From Planobispora longispora (GTDB taxonomy: Bacteria; Actinomycetota; Actinomycetes; Streptosporangiales; Streptosporangiaceae), in contig NZ_BOOH01000063.1 in assembly GCF_016863135.1 (NCBI RefSeq), positions 1 through 64,000 on the forward strand: a stretch of DNA of 64,000 nucleotides, read 5' to 3'. Made by a program: the position numbers and the translations under genes. The stretch's first letter is position 1. Every line of letters starts with the position of its first letter. Below the pieces are notes generated by a model, which saw nothing but the letters and a program-made list of their open reading frames with translations, had not been told where the DNA came from and did no database searches. This document shows positions 18,360 through 28,470 of this stretch, piece after piece.

Positions 18360-19712
18360 TCAGATCTCGCTGATGACCTTCTCCAGGATCGTCAAGCCCT
18401 CTTCCAGGAGGTGGTCAGGCATGACCAGCGACGGCAGGAAGCGCAGGACGTTGCCGTAGGTGCCGGCGGTCAGCACCAGCAGGCCCTCGGCGTGGCACCT
18501 CCTGGCGATCTCACCGGCGGCCGTGGGGTGCGGCTCCTTGGTCCCGGGGACGACCAGCTCGATGGCGATCATCGCGCCGCGGCCGCGCACGTCGCCCACG
18601 ATCGGGGCCTTCTCCGCGATGGCGCGCAGGCGCGGGAGCATGACCTCGCCGATGCGGCGGGCCTTGCCGACCAGGTCCTCGGCCTCGATCGTCTCCAGGA
18701 CGCCGAGCGCCGCCTCGCAGGCGAGCGGGTTGCCGCCGTAGGTGCCGCCCAGGCCGCCGACGTGGACCTTGTCGAGGATCTCGGCGCGGCCGGTGACGGC
18801 CGCCAGCGGCAGGCCGCCGGCGATGCCCTTGGCGGTGACGATGATGTCGGGGACGACGCCCTCGTCCTCGCAGGCGAACAGGTCGCCGGTGCGGGCGAAG
18901 CCGGTCTGCACCTCGTCGGCGATGAAGACGATCCCGTTGGCCGCGCAGAACTCGGCGATCCTCGGCAGGAAGCCCTTGGCCGGCTCGATGAAGCCGCCCT
19001 CGCCCGCGATCGGCTCGATCACCACCGCCGCCACGTTCTCGGCGCCGATCTGCTTGTTGATCTGGTCGATCGCCTGGGCCGCGGCCTCCTCGGCGCAGTT
19101 CTCCGGGCCCGTCGGCCAGCGGAACGGGTAGGCCAGCGGCACCCGGTAGACCTCGGGGGCGAACGGGCCGAAGCGGTGCTTGTACGGCATGTTCTTGGCC
19201 GTCAGCGACATCGTCAGCAGGGTCCGGCCGTGGTAGCCGTGGTCGAAGACGACGACGGCCTGGCGGCCGGTGGCGTGCCGGGCGACCTTGACCGCGTTCT
19301 CCACGGCCTCGGCGCCGCTGTTGAGCAGGAAAGTGCGCTTCTCGTGGTCGCCGGGGGTGATCTCGTTGAGCTTCTCGGCGACCTGCACGTACGACTCGTA
19401 CGGCGTGACCATGAAGCAGGTGTGCGTGAAGTTCGCCACCTGCCGCTGGACCCGCTCGACCACGCGCGGCGCGGAGTTGCCCGCGTTGGTCACCGCGATG
19501 CCCGAGCCGAAGTCGATCAGGGAGTTGCCGTCGGCGTCGACGACGACACCGCCACCGGCGTGCGTCACGAAGACCGGCAGTGTGGTGCCGATGCCCGGCG
19601 GGACGGCGGCCTGCTTGCGGGCGAACATCTCGCGGGACTTCGGCCCGGGGATCTCGGTGACGACGCGGCGCTCCTGCGGGAGGGACGGGCCGCCCTGGGT
19701 GACGGTGCTCAT
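18360..19712 (-). CDS. gabT: 4-aminobutyrate aminotransferase
   Basis: The protein has 450 residues, normal for actinobacterial GabT. It transfers the amino group of GABA (or other omega-amino acids) to 2-oxoglutarate, giving succinate semialdehyde. Signatures are LNSGAEAVENAVKVAR (cofactor phosphate), FDHGYHGRT, IADEVQTGFARTG, the Schiff-base Lys in TAKGIAGGLP, and GGTYGGNPLACEA. It is divergent from a PucR regulator, the arrangement known for gab genes, and an aldehyde dehydrogenase gene at 22.2 kb could take the product. No clear ribosome site precedes the ATG, so translation may be leaderless. Confidence 0.95.
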   Translation of the reverse strand: MSTVTQGGPSLPQERRVVTEIPGPKSREMFARKQAAVPPGIGTTLPVFVTHAGGGVVVDADGNSLIDFGSGIAVTNAGNSAPRVVERVQRQVANFTHTCFMVTPYESYVQVAEKLNEITPGDHEKRTFLLNSGAEAVENAVKVARHATGRQAVVVFDHGYHGRTLLTMSLTAKNMPYKHRFGPFAPEVYRVPLAYPFRWPTGPENCAEEAAAQAIDQINKQIGAENVAAVVIEPIAGEGGFIEPAKGFLPRIAEFCAANGIVFIADEVQTGFARTGDLFACEDEGVVPDIIVTAKGIAGGLPLAAVTGRAEILDKVHVGGLGGTYGGNPLACEAALGVLETIEAEDLVGKARRIGEVMLPRLRAIAEKAPIVGDVRGRGAMIAIELVVPGTKEPHPTAAGEIARRCHAEGLLVLTAGTYGNVLRFLPSLVMPDHLLEEGLTILEKVISEI

Positions 19713-19809
19713 GCTGTGACGGTATGTCGGGCATGCCGTGATGCCGATGATGCACTATGGCAAAATCGCAGGGAGCGCTCTGGCCGTAACGTACAAACCG
19801 GGGGTGGTT

Positions 19810-21276
19810 GTGGCGCCGACGCTCCGCACCGTCGTGCGGCGGCTGCCGTTCGGGCTCGCCGTCCTGGCCGGGCAGGAGGCGCTCGACCGGCCGGTGCGCT
19901 GGGTCGCGGTCAGCGAGCTGGAGGACCCCACCCCGTTCCTGGAGGGGGGCGAGCTCGTTCTCACCACGGGGATGCGCCTGGCCGGGGCGAACGCCGCGCC
20001 GTACGTCGAGCGCCTGGTCGCCCGGGGGATCGCCGGGCTGGGGTTCGGCGTCGGGCTGGGCCACGAGGCCATCCCCGGCGAGCTGCTGGACGCCGCCGCC
20101 CGGGCCGGGCTCCCGCTCCTGGAGGTGCCGCGCGAGACCCCGTTCGTCGCGATCGGCAAGGCGGTCAGCGACCTGCTGGCCGCCGAGCAGTACGAGGAGA
20201 TCACCCGGGCCTTCGCCGCGCAGGGCCGTCTCACCCGCGCGGCGCTCCGCCCCGAGGGGCCGCGGGCGGTGATCGACCGGCTGGCCCGGGAGCTCGGCGG
20301 CTGGGCGGCGCTGCTCGACGAGGCGGGAGCCGTACGGCACGCGGCGGGCCGGGGCGCGGACGCCGTCGCCGGCGTCCTGCCCGAGCTCGGCCGGCTCCGG
20401 GGCCGCTCCCCGGGCGGCGCCCCCGCCAGCCTCGCGCTCTCCACCCCGGGGGAGCACGTCGTCGTCCAGCCCTTCGGCGCCCCCCGGGCCAGGGGCTTCT
20501 TCGCGGTCGGGCTCGGCAAGCCCTTCACGCCGGTCGAGCACACCGTGGTCAACGCGGCCGGGTCCCTGCTCACCCTGGTCCTGGAGCACGGCCGCGAGAA
20601 CCTCGCCGCCGAGCGCAGGGTGCGTTCGGCGGTGCTCCGGCTGCTGCTCGCGGGCGAGATGGAGGCGGGACGGCAGGTGCTGGAGCTGCTGGGGGACCGG
20701 CTCCCCGACGGCCCGCTGACGGTGCTGGCCGCCGGAGGCGATCCCGAGGCGGTGCTGGAGGCCGCGGGGGAGGAGTTCGCCGCGGTGGCCGACGGCCGGG
20801 TGGTCGCCGTCGTGCCCGCGGCGCGGGCGGACGCCGTCGCCGCGGCCCTCGCCGGGCACGGCCCGGTCGGCGTCGGCGCCCCGGCGGCCCCGGAGGAACT
20901 GCGGACGGGGTTCGCCCAGGCCGACCGCGCGCTCGCCGCGGCCCGCCGCGGGGCCGAGCCCGTCATGCGATTCTCCGACCTCGCCGGTCAGGGCCTGCTC
21001 GCCCTGCTGGACGCCGAGGCGGCCGAGGCGTTCTCCGCGGCGCTGCTCGCCCCCCTGCGGGAGTACGGCTCCCGCGCGGACCTGCTGGAATCGCTCCGCG
21101 CCTACCTGGCGTGCAACGGGCACTGGGACGCCGCGGCCCAGCGGCTCGGCGTGCACCGGCACACCCTGCGCTACCGCATGCGCCGCGTCGCCGAGATCCT
21201 GGGCCGCGACCTCGACGACCCGGCGGCCCGCGCCGAGCTCTGGGTGGCGCTGAACGTGGGGGACGAGACCGCATAG
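19810..21276 (+). CDS. PucR family transcriptional regulator, divergent from gabT
   Basis: The protein has 488 residues from the GTG at 19810; an upstream in-frame ATG at 19738 would lie in the promoter region. The N-terminal PucR domain includes WVAVSELEDPTPFLEGGE followed by LVLTTGMRL, then PRETPF. The C-terminal HTH_30 includes LAYLACNGHWDAAAQRLGVH-type sequence and RHTLRYRMRRVAEILGRDLD. It lacks a GGDEF-like middle domain with recognisable motifs. Its position back to back with gabT, about 97 bp apart, suggests it activates GABA catabolism. Confidence 0.88.
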   Translation: MAPTLRTVVRRLPFGLAVLAGQEALDRPVRWVAVSELEDPTPFLEGGELVLTTGMRLAGANAAPYVERLVARGIAGLGFGVGLGHEAIPGELLDAAARAGLPLLEVPRETPFVAIGKAVSDLLAAEQYEEITRAFAAQGRLTRAALRPEGPRAVIDRLARELGGWAALLDEAGAVRHAAGRGADAVAGVLPELGRLRGRSPGGAPASLALSTPGEHVVVQPFGAPRARGFFAVGLGKPFTPVEHTVVNAAGSLLTLVLEHGRENLAAERRVRSAVLRLLLAGEMEAGRQVLELLGDRLPDGPLTVLAAGGDPEAVLEAAGEEFAAVADGRVVAVVPAARADAVAAALAGHGPVGVGAPAAPEELRTGFAQADRALAAARRGAEPVMRFSDLAGQGLLALLDAEAAEAFSAALLAPLREYGSRADLLESLRAYLACNGHWDAAAQRLGVHRHTLRYRMRRVAEILGRDLDDPAARAELWVALNVGDETA

Positions 21277-21286
21277 GGGGCCGGCC

Positions 21287-21934
21287 TCAGAGCCGGGCGG
21301 CCGTCTCCCTGCCCTCCTCCGTCAGGTAGCGGTAGATGACGGCGTGGGTGACGCCCTCGTAGGCGCGCCCGTCGCGCAGGTGCCCGGCACGTTCCAGACT
21401 GATCGCGCCCTGGGCCGCGGCCCACAGGGAGTCGGCGATCTTCCTGGGCTGCGTGGGGATGAGGTACCCCGCCGAGATGCAGTCGGAGATCACCCGGTCG
21501 AAGATGTTGAGCGCGGCCCGGGCCAGCGTCCTGGCCCGCTCGCTGGGCGTGAAGCCGGGGATCGCCTTCTCGAACATCAGCCCGTAGTAGCCGGGCTCGG
21601 CCAGCGCGGCCTCCCGGTAGGCGGGGCCGAGGGCGGTGAGGTGCTCCAGGGCGTTCTTCCTCGGGGGCACGGTGTCCAGCCGGCGCCGGAACCGCTCGAA
21701 ACCCTCCAGGTAGAGCGCCTCCGCCAGGCCCTCCTTGCTGCCGAACATGGTGTAGATGACGGTCGTCGAGCACCCGGCCTCGGCCGCGATGCGCCGCATC
21801 GACAGGCTCTCCGGTCCGACGGTGACCAGGAGCTGGCTGGCCACGTCGAGGAGGCGGGCGCGGAGCTCGTCGTAGCCGGCGCGCTCGCCGAGCAGGTAGG
21901 CGCCCTGCAGTCCGAGCGGCGCCGGGGAGGTCAT
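21287..21934 (-). CDS. TetR family transcriptional regulator
   Basis: The protein has 215 residues from the ATG at 21934, which has AGGAG seven bases upstream; a longer frame exists but lacks this. The HTH (about residues 26-72) contains SMRRIAAEAGCSTTVIYTMF. The C-terminal domain is of the WHG-like or TetR_C type with EPGYYGLMFEKAIPGF. It is divergent from the aldehyde dehydrogenase gene and ends ten bases from the PucR gene stop, so it probably controls the dehydrogenase. Confidence 0.9.
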   Translation of the reverse strand: MTSPAPLGLQGAYLLGERAGYDELRARLLDVASQLLVTVGPESLSMRRIAAEAGCSTTVIYTMFGSKEGLAEALYLEGFERFRRRLDTVPPRKNALEHLTALGPAYREAALAEPGYYGLMFEKAIPGFTPSERARTLARAALNIFDRVISDCISAGYLIPTQPRKIADSLWAAAQGAISLERAGHLRDGRAYEGVTHAVIYRYLTEEGRETAARL

Positions 21935-21987
21935 GGGGACGCTCCTTTCCGCTCGGGGGTGGCCACCCGAGAGACGTAGCCAGGGTG

Positions 21988-22072
21988 AAGATCCTTCAAA
22001 CCGCTGTACGCATAAATATCCTGAAAAGATCCTGATTTCGTTACATAAGCAGGTGGTAGACACTTTTATGCG
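21988..22072. promoter_or_regulatory. AT-rich divergent promoter with repeats (tetR / aldehyde dehydrogenase)
   Basis: The stretch holds two direct copies of ATCCTGA (22018 and 22029) and an inverted pair CGCATAAA (22009-22016) / TTTATGCG (22065-22072). It is the only low-GC DNA in the gap. These are candidate operator half-sites for the adjacent TetR. Confidence 0.45.
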
Positions 22073-22149
22073 GATCGTCGAGCGGGGGTGACGGTCTTGT
22101 GCGGAGTGGAGTAAGGCCGGGCCCGGGCGGGTGACATACGGTCGAAGGC

Positions 22150-23577
22150 ATGGACGTGCGCCCCTTCTGGCTCGCCGGCCGCCCCGCGACCGGGGACGCC
22201 GAGCTCACCGTGACCAACTCCCATGACGGCCGCGTCGTCGGCGTCTGCTCCGTGCCCACCCCCGGCCAGGTCGAGGAGGCCGTCGCCGCGGCGGACGCCG
22301 TGCGGAAGGAGGCCGCCGCGCTCCCGATCCACGTGCGGGCGGAGGCCCTCGCGCACGTCTCGCGCCGCCTGGCCGAGCGCGCCGACGAGATCGCCCACCT
22401 CATCATGGAGGAGAACGGCAAGCCCCTCTTCTGGGCCCGCGGCGAGGTCAACCGCGCGATCTCCACCTTCCGGTTCGCCGCCGAGGAGACCCGCCGCCTC
22501 AGCGGCGAGGCCCTGCGCCTGGACACCGAGCCCGCCGCGGCCGGCCGCCTCGCCTATGTCTCGCGCGTCCCGCACGGCCCGATCCTGGCGATCACGCCGT
22601 TCAACTTCCCGCTCAACCTGGTCGCCCACAAGGTCGCCCCGGCCGTCGCCGTCGGCGCGCCGGTCATCGTCAAGCCCGCCCCCGCGACCCCGATCTCCGC
22701 CCTGGTGCTCGGTGAGATCCTCGCCGAGACGGACCTGCCCGCCGGCATGTTCTCCGTGCTCCCGGTGCCCAACGACCGCGCCGCCGCGCTGGTGGCCGAC
22801 CCCCGCCTCCCGGTGGTCTCCTTCACCGGCTCCGGCCCGGTCGGCTACGCCATCATGGACCAGGTGCCGCGCAAGCACGTCACCCTGGAACTCGGCGGCA
22901 ACGCCGCCGCGGTCGTCCTCGCCGACGCCGACCTCGACTGGGCCGCCTCCCGGGTGGCGCTGTTCTCCAACTACCAGGCGGGCCAGAGCTGCATCGCGGT
23001 CCAGCGGGTCATCGTCGAGGAGTCCGTGCGCGAGGACTTCCTGGCCAAGCTCGTCCCGGCCGTCGAGGCCCTGGTGACCGGCGACCCGGCCGACGAGAAG
23101 ACCCAGGTCGGCCCGCTCGTCTCGGTCGAGGCCGCCGAGCGCGTCGAGCAGTGGGTCAACGAGGCCGTCGCGGCCGGCGCCCGCGTCCTGACCGGCGGCG
23201 CCCGCGACGGCGCCACCGTCACCCCGACCGTCCTGGCCGACGTGCCCGCCGACGCCAAGGTCTCCTGCGAGGAGGTCTTCGGCCCCGTCATGATCGTCCA
23301 GACCGTCTCCGGCCCCGACGAGGCCTTCGCCGCGGTCAACGCCTCGAAGTACGGCCTGCAGGCCGGCGTGTTCACCCGCAACCTCGACCTCGCCTTCCGC
23401 GCCAACCGCGAACTCGAGGTCGGCGGCGTGATCATCGGCGACGTCCCGTCCTACCGCGCCGACCAGATGCCCTACGGCGGCGTCAAGGACTCCGGCGTCG
23501 GCCGCGAGGGCATCCGCTCCGCCATCGCCGACTACACCTACGAGAAGGTCATGGTCCTCACCGGCCTGTCCCTGTAG
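22150..23577 (+). CDS. Aldehyde dehydrogenase family protein (succinate-semialdehyde type likely)
   Basis: The protein has 475 residues, the normal family length. Visible features are ITPFNFPLNLVAHKVAPA, the general-base Glu in LELGGN, the nucleophilic Cys in YQAGQSCIAVQR, and EEVFGPVMIV. It oxidises an aldehyde with NAD(P). With gabT and PucR nearby, succinate semialdehyde is the natural candidate, but lactaldehyde- or betaine-type relatives share these motifs. It is monocistronic and divergent from a TetR gene. Confidence 0.9.
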   Translation: MDVRPFWLAGRPATGDAELTVTNSHDGRVVGVCSVPTPGQVEEAVAAADAVRKEAAALPIHVRAEALAHVSRRLAERADEIAHLIMEENGKPLFWARGEVNRAISTFRFAAEETRRLSGEALRLDTEPAAAGRLAYVSRVPHGPILAITPFNFPLNLVAHKVAPAVAVGAPVIVKPAPATPISALVLGEILAETDLPAGMFSVLPVPNDRAAALVADPRLPVVSFTGSGPVGYAIMDQVPRKHVTLELGGNAAAVVLADADLDWAASRVALFSNYQAGQSCIAVQRVIVEESVREDFLAKLVPAVEALVTGDPADEKTQVGPLVSVEAAERVEQWVNEAVAAGARVLTGGARDGATVTPTVLADVPADAKVSCEEVFGPVMIVQTVSGPDEAFAAVNASKYGLQAGVFTRNLDLAFRANRELEVGGVIIGDVPSYRADQMPYGGVKDSGVGREGIRSAIADYTYEKVMVLTGLSL

Positions 23578-23640
23578 TACGGCGCGGGCTGCGCCGTACG
23601 GCGCTCGTGGGTACGGCGCGGGCTGCGCCGATACGGCGCG
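23578..23640. repeat. Two copies of a self-complementary 19-bp repeat
   Basis: TACGGCGCGGGCTGCGCCG occurs at 23578-23596 and 23612-23630, followed by a partial ATACGGCGCG. Each copy folds into a hairpin (CGGCGC with GCGCCG). The first begins two bases after the dehydrogenase stop, so they may act as 3'-end stabilisers or terminators. Confidence 0.65.
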
Positions 23641-23737
23641 CCATCACCCCACCCGCTGCCACCGATGGGCTTATCCCTCGTGGCGCCGGTACGGCGAGCC
23701 GCCGCACGAACGTGACCGGTGCCGTAGGCGCAACCCG

Positions 23738-24802
23738 CTATGCGTTCTGGGCGGTGGCGTAGAGGTTCTTGGCGATGTCGCCGAAGTAGGGGCCGTACAT
23801 CGTGCCCTGGTCGTTGCTGTATTTGAAGCTGCTCACCGAGGTGACGGTGCCGCGGCCGGTGGAGGGGTCGAAGCCGGTGAACCAGGGGCCGCCGCTGGAT
23901 CCGGCGGTCATGCCGCAGGGCAGGCCCTGGTTGCGGGTCTGGTCGTGGGGGTCCTGGCGGAGCGGGCCGGCGCAGTAGATCAGATGCTCGCCGTTGTAGG
24001 GAGGGTCCACGGGGAAGCCGAAGCCGTAGGTGTGGCGACCCCGGGGCGAGCCGAAGGCGATCTCCTGGAAGCCGACGGCCTCCGTCAGGTGCGCGCCGTC
24101 GCGCGCGTTGAGCGCGACCATGCCGATGTCGTGGCTGTCGTCCGCGCTGCTCGACCACGGGCCCGCGACGAACATGCGGCGGGCGGTGAACTGCCCGTAC
24201 GGCTGGCGGCCCTGGTCGTAGCCGGGAACGAAGGTCCAGTTGTCCGCCCAGGCGCCGGTGCCGTCCTTGACGCAGTGCCCGGCGGTGACCACGAGGTCCT
24301 TGTTGGCGCTCCTGACCGAGCTCGCCGAGCACACGAAGTCGACGCCGTTGAGGGTGAGGAACACGCGGCCGGTGGTCCTGCCCACCAGCCCGCCTGCGGT
24401 CCAGCGGGATCCGCTGGTGGACGTGCCGGGCCCGGCGGCCGCGGGCCGGCGCTCCGGGGCGGCCGGGGCCTTCCGGGAGCCCGGGGCGCCCGATCCGCCG
24501 GGGGCGTCCGGGCGCCGGAGCGTCCCGGTCACCGTTCCGAGCAGGTCGATCGGGAGAGCCCGGGCCATCCGCACGGGGGTCCAGTAGTCGAGCACACGGC
24601 GCTGCTCCGCCGCGCTGCGGGCGGCCGCGTGCTCGACGACGGGGGTCTCGCCGGATCCCGGCGCGGCCGTGAGTGACTGGACCGCCCGGGCGGCGGCGGC
24701 AGCCCGGCCCGGATGCTCCGTGACCGTCGCGCCGGTCGGTGAGACACCCGCCAGCCCGGTGACGAGCGAGGCGACCGCAAACAGGACGAGGCTCGAAGTC
24801 AT
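23738..24802 (-). CDS. Secreted trypsin-like serine protease
   Basis: The protein has 354 residues: a signal peptide, a propeptide-like segment of about 120 residues and an S1 protease domain. The triad is visible as VVTAGHC (His), DDSHDIGMVAL (Asp) and TAGSSGGPW (Ser). It resembles glutamyl-endopeptidase/V8-like secreted proteases. It lies 53 bp after a second protease gene of the same architecture, so the two form a tandem pair. No convincing ribosome site precedes the ATG at 24802; an earlier non-ATG start is possible. Confidence 0.88.
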   Translation of the reverse strand: MTSSLVLFAVASLVTGLAGVSPTGATVTEHPGRAAAAARAVQSLTAAPGSGETPVVEHAAARSAAEQRRVLDYWTPVRMARALPIDLLGTVTGTLRRPDAPGGSGAPGSRKAPAAPERRPAAAGPGTSTSGSRWTAGGLVGRTTGRVFLTLNGVDFVCSASSVRSANKDLVVTAGHCVKDGTGAWADNWTFVPGYDQGRQPYGQFTARRMFVAGPWSSSADDSHDIGMVALNARDGAHLTEAVGFQEIAFGSPRGRHTYGFGFPVDPPYNGEHLIYCAGPLRQDPHDQTRNQGLPCGMTAGSSGGPWFTGFDPSTGRGTVTSVSSFKYSNDQGTMYGPYFGDIAKNLYATAQNA

Positions 24803-24855
24803 AGGAGCCGAGTGTGCACTACCAGATGTGTTCTTGCTGCTACTTTCGGTGAATT

Positions 24856-25896
24856 CTACGGCGTGTCGGTGCGCTGCGCGGCGTCGTAGACGGCGCGGGC
24901 CTCGGAGCCGAAGTAGGGGCCGAACATCCAGTTGGCGGCGAAGTTGTACTTGAAGCTGTTCACCGAGTTCTGCGTGCCCAGCCCGGTGCTCTCGTTGAAG
25001 TTGAGGAACCAGGGGCCGCCGCTCGATCCGCCGGTCATGTTGCAGCTCAGGCCGAGGTCGCGGCTGAGCAGGAAGTCGTCGAAGGCCCGCCCGCTGCAGT
25101 AGATCAGCCTGGAGCCGTCGTACGGGCCGGCCGCGGGGTAGCCGAAGGCGTGCATCTGCTGGCGCCGCGCCTGGTTGAAGGCGACGCCCTGGCCGCCGAC
25201 CACGTCGGTCAGCCGCTGGCCGTTCAGCGGGGCCACCACGGCGGCGGCGACGTCGTAGTTGATGTCCTCGGAGTTGTTCCACTGGGGGGTGGTGTAGAGG
25301 GTGGTGGCCACCCACGTGCCGTACGGCCGGTTGCCGTTGTCGTAGCCGGGCACGAAGACCCAGTTGCCGTGGAAGGAGCCGCCCATCTTCACGCAGTGCC
25401 CCGCGGTGATCACGGTGCTCTTGTTCTCGCTGGTCACGGCATTGGCGGAGCAGGAGGCGTTTCTGCCCTGGTAGGTGAAGAACACCCGGCCGGCGGTCTT
25501 GGTGATCGCTCCGCCGCGCGTCCAGGGGGATCCGGAGGTGGCGCGGGCCGCGGCGGCCTCGGCCTGGAGGGGGGTGACGGCGTCGCCGCTCGCGGTCGTC
25601 GCGGGGATCGAGACGGGGCGGGCCGCGGTCTGGGCGGCGAGCGTCTCGGCGGTGAGGCGGATGCCTTCCTTCTTCGGGGCGAGACTGTCGAGTGGCTGGG
25701 CGGCCTCCATCTTGGCCTCGGTCCAGTAGCGCTGGACGACGCGCTGCTCGCTTGCGGTGTCGGCGGCCTCCTTCTCGGCGGGCTGCGGGGTGGCGGGCGC
25801 CACGGCGGCGGTGTCGCCGTACGCGATCGTCGCGGGCAGCAGGGCGCTTCCGACGGCGAGGGTGAGAATGGGGACCAGGCGTGCCTTGCGGCGCAT
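24856..25896 (-). CDS. Secreted trypsin-like serine protease (paralogue of the next gene)
   Basis: The protein has 346 residues. The ATG at 25896 follows GGGAGG and opens a signal peptide (MRRKARLVPILTLAVG, cleavage near AYG). The triad is STVITAGHC, an Asp in NYDVAAAVV, and MTGGSSGGPW. The same order of propeptide (with a WTEAKMEAAQPLD segment matching YWTPVRMARALPID) and catalytic domain is seen in the downstream protease. It probably leads a two-gene operon. Confidence 0.9.
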   Translation of the reverse strand: MRRKARLVPILTLAVGSALLPATIAYGDTAAVAPATPQPAEKEAADTASEQRVVQRYWTEAKMEAAQPLDSLAPKKEGIRLTAETLAAQTAARPVSIPATTASGDAVTPLQAEAAAARATSGSPWTRGGAITKTAGRVFFTYQGRNASCSANAVTSENKSTVITAGHCVKMGGSFHGNWVFVPGYDNGNRPYGTWVATTLYTTPQWNNSEDINYDVAAAVVAPLNGQRLTDVVGGQGVAFNQARRQQMHAFGYPAAGPYDGSRLIYCSGRAFDDFLLSRDLGLSCNMTGGSSGGPWFLNFNESTGLGTQNSVNSFKYNFAANWMFGPYFGSEARAVYDAAQRTDTP

Positions 25897-26080
25897 GTAT
25901 ACCTCCCGAAACCTGATGCTGACTCGGGAAGCTAGTGCGCTGGATGTCCGCATTTCTCAAGATTTGCAACTATTGATATAGCAAGATTCGGGCGTAAATA
26001 ACGTTTTTTATCCCCCGTTTCGTAGGTAACGGATTTCCATGCCGATTCGACATGTCCGCGGCGGCCGGGAGAATGGGACG

Positions 26081-27265
26081 GTGCAGCCAGACATCACTCG
26101 CTCCGTCGTCCTGCTCGGCTCGACCGGCTCCGTCGGCACCCAGTCCCTCGACGTCATCGCCCGCGACCCCGGGGGCCTCCGGGTCGTCGCCCTCGCCGCC
26201 GGAGGCGGCCGGATCGACCTGCTGGCCCGCCAGACGGCCGAGTTCCGGCCCGAGGCCGTGGCCGTGGCCGATCCGGCGGCCGTGCCGGCGCTCAAGGAGG
26301 CCCTGGCCGTGCACGGCGTGACGGCGAAGATCCTCGCGGGCCCCGAGGGGGTCGCCGAGGCGGCGGCCTGGCCGTGCGACATCGTGCTCAACGGCGTCAC
26401 CGGGGCCCTCGGGCTGACCTCGACGCTGGCCGCGCTGGAGGCGGGACGCACGCTCGCCCTCGCCAACAAGGAGTCCCTGATCGTCGGCGGGCCGCTGGTC
26501 AAGCGCCTGGCCGAGCCGGGGCAGCTGATCCCGGTCGACTCCGAGCACTCCGCGCTCGCCCAGTGCCTGTGGGCCGCCGGACCGGCCGGGCCGGACGCGT
26601 CGGCCGTACGGAAACTGGTCGTCACGGCGAGCGGCGGGCCCTTCCGCGGCCGGTCCCGCGCGGAGCTGGAGAACGTCACACCCGAGCAGGCCCTGGCCCA
26701 CCCCACCTGGTCGATGGGGCCGGTCATCACGGTGAATTCCGCCACACTCGTCAACAAGGGCCTGGAGGTCATCGAGGCCCACCTGCTCTTCGACATCGGC
26801 TTCGACCGGATCGACGTCGTGGTCCACCCGCAGTCGATCATCCACTCGATGGTGGAGTTCGTCGACGGCTCGACCATCGCCCAGGCCAGTCCGCCCGACA
26901 TGCGGCTGCCGATCGCGCTGGCCCTCGGCTGGCCGGGCCGGATCCCCGGCGCCGCCTCCGCCGTCGACTGGACGAAGGCCCACACGTGGACCTTCGAGCC
27001 GCTCGACGACGAGGCGTTCCCCTCCGTCGCGCTCGCCCGCCACGTCGGCTCCGCGGGCGGCACGGCTCCGGCCGTCTACAACGCCGCCAACGAGGTGTGC
27101 GTGGACGCCTTCCTGGCCGGACGGCTGCCGTTCCTCGGCATCGTGGACACCGTGGCCGCGGTCGTCGCCGAGCACGACGTCACCGGGGCGGGCTCGGTCG
27201 AGGAGGTCCTGGCGGCCGACGCGTGGGCGCGGGCGCGGGCACGCGAGCTCACCGCGACTACCTAG
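26081..27265 (+). CDS. dxr: 1-deoxy-D-xylulose 5-phosphate reductoisomerase
   Basis: The protein has 394 residues. It converts DXP to 2-C-methylerythritol 4-phosphate with NADPH, the first committed step of the MEP isoprenoid pathway. The NADPH motif is [16 protein letters not shown]; the metal and substrate site includes [29 protein letters not shown], and [20 protein letters not shown]. The GTG at 26081 gives the usual family length. It lies 35 bp before ispG; the Rip1/RseP protease gene usual between these two in actinobacteria is absent. Confidence 0.95.
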   Translation: MQPDITRSVVLLGSTGSVGTQSLDVIARDPGGLRVVALAAGGGRIDLLARQTAEFRPEAVAVADPAAVPALKEALAVHGVTAKILAGPEGVAEAAAWPCDIVLNGVTGALGLTSTLAALEAGRTLALANKESLIVGGPLVKRLAEPGQLIPVDSEHSALAQCLWAAGPAGPDASAVRKLVVTASGGPFRGRSRAELENVTPEQALAHPTWSMGPVITVNSATLVNKGLEVIEAHLLFDIGFDRIDVVVHPQSIIHSMVEFVDGSTIAQASPPDMRLPIALALGWPGRIPGAASAVDWTKAHTWTFEPLDDEAFPSVALARHVGSAGGTAPAVYNAANEVCVDAFLAGRLPFLGIVDTVAAVVAEHDVTGAGSVEEVLAADAWARARARELTATT

Positions 27266-27300
27266 ACTGGACGCGTCGTCGACTCTTCAAAGGGCTGAAA

Positions 27301-28470
27301 ATGACTTCTGTTGCTCTCGGGATCCCCTCGGTCAGGACCAAGCCGATCGCCGAGCGACGCCGTTCCCGCCAGATCATGGTCGGCTCCGTCCCGGTGGGCG
27401 GTGACGCGCCGGTCTCGGTGCAGTCCATGACCACCACGGTCACCGCCGACGTCAACGCCACGCTCCAGCAGATCGCCGCGCTGACCGCGTCCGGCTGCCA
27501 GATCGTCCGGGTGGCGGTGCCGTCCCAGGACGACGCCGAGGCGCTGCCGATCATCGCGAAGAAGTCGCAGATCCCGGTGATCGCCGACATCCACTTCCAG
27601 CCGAAGTACGTCTTCGCCGCGATCGAGGCGGGCTGCGCGGCGGTCCGGGTCAACCCGGGCAACATCAAGAAGTTCGACGACAAGGTCGGCGAGATCGCCA
27701 AGGCCGCCGCCGACCACGGGGTGCCGATCCGGATCGGCGTCAACGCCGGCTCGCTCGACCCGCGCCTGCTGCAGAAGTACGGCAAGGCGACCCCCGAGGC
27801 GCTGGTGGAGTCGGCGCTGTGGGAGTGCTCGCTCTTCGAGGAGCACGGCTTCCGGGACATCAAGATCTCGGTCAAGCACAACGACCCGGTCGTGATGATC
27901 CAGGCGTACCGGCTGCTCGCGCAGAAGTGCGACTACCCGCTGCACCTGGGCGTCACCGAGGCCGGTCCGGCCTTCCAGGGCACCATCAAGTCCGCCGTGG
28001 CCTTCGGCGCGCTGCTGGCCGAGGGCATCGGCGACACCATCCGCGTCTCGCTGTCGGCCCCGCCGGTGGAGGAGATCAAGGTCGGCATCGGCATCCTGGA
28101 GTCGCTGGGCCTGCGCGAGCGCGGCCTGGAGATCGTCTCCTGCCCGTCGTGCGGCCGGGCCCAGGTCGACGTCTACACCCTGGCCGAGCAGGTGCAGGCC
28201 GGCCTGGAGGGGCTGAAGGTCCCGCTCCGGGTGGCGGTCATGGGCTGCGTGGTCAACGGCCCCGGCGAGGCCCGCGAGGCCGACCTCGGCGTCGCCTCCG
28301 GCAACGGCAAGGGCCAGATCTTCGTCAAGGGCGAGGTCATCAAGACCGTGCCCGAGTCGCAGATCGTGGAGACCCTGATCGAGGAGGCCCTGCGCCTGGC
28401 CGAGGAGATGGGCGTCGAGGTCGACCTGGACGACGCCGACGCCCCCGGCCCCGAGGTCGTCGTCCGCTGA
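27301..28470 (+). CDS. ispG: 4-hydroxy-3-methylbut-2-en-1-yl diphosphate synthase (flavodoxin)
   Basis: The protein has 389 residues. It reduces methylerythritol cyclodiphosphate to HMBPP using a 4Fe-4S cluster. Cluster residues are the two Cys of CPSCGR and the Cys of [11 protein letters not shown]. The TIM-barrel N-terminus has [19 protein letters not shown] and ADIHFQPKY. The ATG at 27301 follows AAGGG. It is next to dxr and completes the second MEP enzyme in the window. Confidence 0.96.
   Translation: MTSVALGIPSVRTKPIAERRRSRQIMVGSVPVGGDAPVSVQSMTTTVTADVNATLQQIAALTASGCQIVRVAVPSQDDAEALPIIAKKSQIPVIADIHFQPKYVFAAIEAGCAAVRVNPGNIKKFDDKVGEIAKAAADHGVPIRIGVNAGSLDPRLLQKYGKATPEALVESALWECSLFEEHGFRDIKISVKHNDPVVMIQAYRLLAQKCDYPLHLGVTEAGPAFQGTIKSAVAFGALLAEGIGDTIRVSLSAPPVEEIKVGIGILESLGLRERGLEIVSCPSCGRAQVDVYTLAEQVQAGLEGLKVPLRVAVMGCVVNGPGEAREADLGVASGNGKGQIFVKGEVIKTVPESQIVETLIEEALRLAEEMGVEVDLDDADAPGPEVVVR

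Noticed and set aside
23738-25969. A 743-codon frame spanning both proteases as one protein
   Set aside because: Only its last 354 codons encode a protease; the first part is the other protease gene in the wrong frame.
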